Assembly: GCA_003445125.1 (NCBI GenBank)
Contig: DLVP01000114.1
Span: 1 to 8,909, forward strand
Length of the DNA: 8,909 nt
Direction of reading: 5' to 3'
From: Oscillospiraceae bacterium
GTDB lineage: Bacteria; Bacillota; Clostridia; Oscillospirales; Ruminococcaceae
The notes beneath the pieces are model-generated. The model made no database searches. It saw nothing but the letters and a program-made list of their open reading frames with translations, and had not been told where the DNA came from. The position numbers were made by a program, and so were the translations under genes. This document shows, one piece after another, positions 8,534 to 8,909 of the stretch. Each line of letters opens with the position of its first letter. Position 1 is the stretch's first letter.

Positions 8534-8541
8534 CAAATCCC

Positions 8542-8570
8542 TTGAAAAAAAACGGTTCATGGGGTATACT
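8542..8570 (+). promoter_or_regulatory. SigA-type promoter of ireB
   Basis: TTGAAA (8542-8547) and TATACT (8565-8570) are 17 nt apart. Transcription would start near 8577, giving a leader of under 30 nt with GGAGGG (8591-8596) before the start codon. Confidence 0.82.
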
Positions 8571-8604
8571 AAAAGAGATTTATAATGAGTGGAGGGATCC
8601 GAAG

Positions 8605-8847
8605 ATGCAGGAACCGACGATTGCGTTTTCGTTGTACGAGGATAAAGAGAAGGAAATCAAGAAGATTCTGACGGAAGTGTACGATGCGCTGAAGGAAAAG
8701 GGATATAATCCGATTAACCAGATCGTCGGGTATATTCTGTCCGAGGATCCGACGTATATCACCACGCACCGGAATGCGCGCAGCCTGATCCGCAAGATCG
8801 ACCGCGATGAACTGTTGCAGACACTGGTGAAAAGCTACCTGCGGTAA
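8605..8847 (+). CDS. ireB: IreB family regulatory phosphoprotein (UPF0297/DUF965)
   Basis: Small cytoplasmic protein of 80 residues with the whole family signature: [20 protein letters not shown], then [20 protein letters not shown] and [14 protein letters not shown]. In Enterococcus faecalis, IreB is a dimeric substrate of the PASTA kinase IreK/phosphatase IreP pair and affects cephalosporin resistance; it is phosphorylated on N-terminal threonines. Here the N-terminus [13 protein letters not shown] has one threonine, Thr5, as the probable equivalent. The start is ATG 8605, with GGAGG 9 nt upstream; the frame is open further upstream into the preceding gene, but that extension overlaps the promoter and has no family similarity. 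In many Firmicutes ireB precedes ruvX; here a hairpin follows and no further gene is visible before the window ends. Confidence 0.95.
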   Translation: MQEPTIAFSLYEDKEKEIKKILTEVYDALKEKGYNPINQIVGYILSEDPTYITTHRNARSLIRKIDRDELLQTLVKSYLR

Positions 8848-8858
8848 CAAAAGCCGAA

Positions 8859-8889
8859 AGGCGCCCGAAGATTTTATCTTCGGGCGCCT
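8859..8889 (+). terminator. Strong hairpin downstream of ireB, without a T tract
   Basis: AGGCGCCCGAAGAT (8859-8872) and ATCTTCGGGCGCCT (8876-8889) form a perfect 14-bp stem with a TTT loop, 11 nt after the ireB stop. The next bases are CAGCTTGTCAA, so the usual T tract is missing on the + strand. It may stabilise the 3' end of the ireB mRNA, be a factor-assisted terminator, or serve as a processing signal. A smaller GCC-GAAA-GGC hairpin (8853-8862) overlaps its left arm and would compete with it. Confidence 0.6.
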
Positions 8890-8909
8890 CAGCTTGTCAA
8901 AAAACTTTA

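Noticed and set aside
8446..8604. Extended ireB frame starting inside the preceding gene
   Set aside because: The extension overlaps the end of the glycosidase gene and the ireB promoter. IreB family similarity begins only near ATG 8605, which has its own Shine-Dalgarno.

Overview
The window looks like chromosomal DNA from a Gram-positive, low-to-mid GC Firmicute, most probably a gut-type Clostridia. The signs are strong AGGAGG ribosome binding sites, SigA-type promoters with 16-17 nt spacers, GNRA-looped intrinsic terminators, an IreB (UPF0297) gene, a THF riboswitch in front of a folT-type ECF transporter gene, and a DUF5696/sugar-permease cluster. All genes lie on the + strand. No mobile element, tRNA, rRNA or CRISPR array is visible.

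Layout. (1) Positions 1-3615 are the 3' end of a carbohydrate-uptake operon: the C-terminal part of a large DUF5696 protein (cut by the window edge), then a MalF/UgpA-type and a MalG/UgpE-type permease, closed by a perfect GNRA-loop terminator (3621-3649). No substrate-binding protein or ATPase is in view. (2) Positions 3661-5796 are a purine/folate unit. A good SigA promoter and a leader with a long AT-rich dyad precede purA (adenylosuccinate synthetase). A tetrahydrofolate (THF-I) riboswitch follows, whose expression platform overlaps the ribosome binding site of folT, the folate-specific S component of an ECF transporter. A palindromic terminator that contains the folT stop codon ends the unit. 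(3) Positions 5818-8516 hold a separately promoted, very large lipoprotein with a beta-helix glycosidase core (GH28/GH49-like), flanked by an N-terminal GH20b/GH67N-like domain and C-terminal copper-amine-oxidase-like and CBM4_9-like domains. (4) Positions 8542-8889 hold a monocistronic-looking ireB gene with its own promoter and a long GC-rich hairpin after it.

How the parts work together. The permeases and the secreted glycosidase suggest a saccharolytic lifestyle, but they are separated by the purA-folT unit and nothing shows that they share a substrate. The purA-folT pairing makes metabolic sense, because de novo purine synthesis consumes 10-formyl-THF. The riboswitch would let folate status cut off folT without affecting purA.

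The most rewarding item is the folT leader. Two mutually exclusive folds can be drawn by eye that link the aptamer to a hairpin acting both as terminator and as Shine-Dalgarno sequester. Other points of interest are the long dyad in the purA leader, the five-domain glycosidase, and the unusual permease loops next to a DUF5696 protein.
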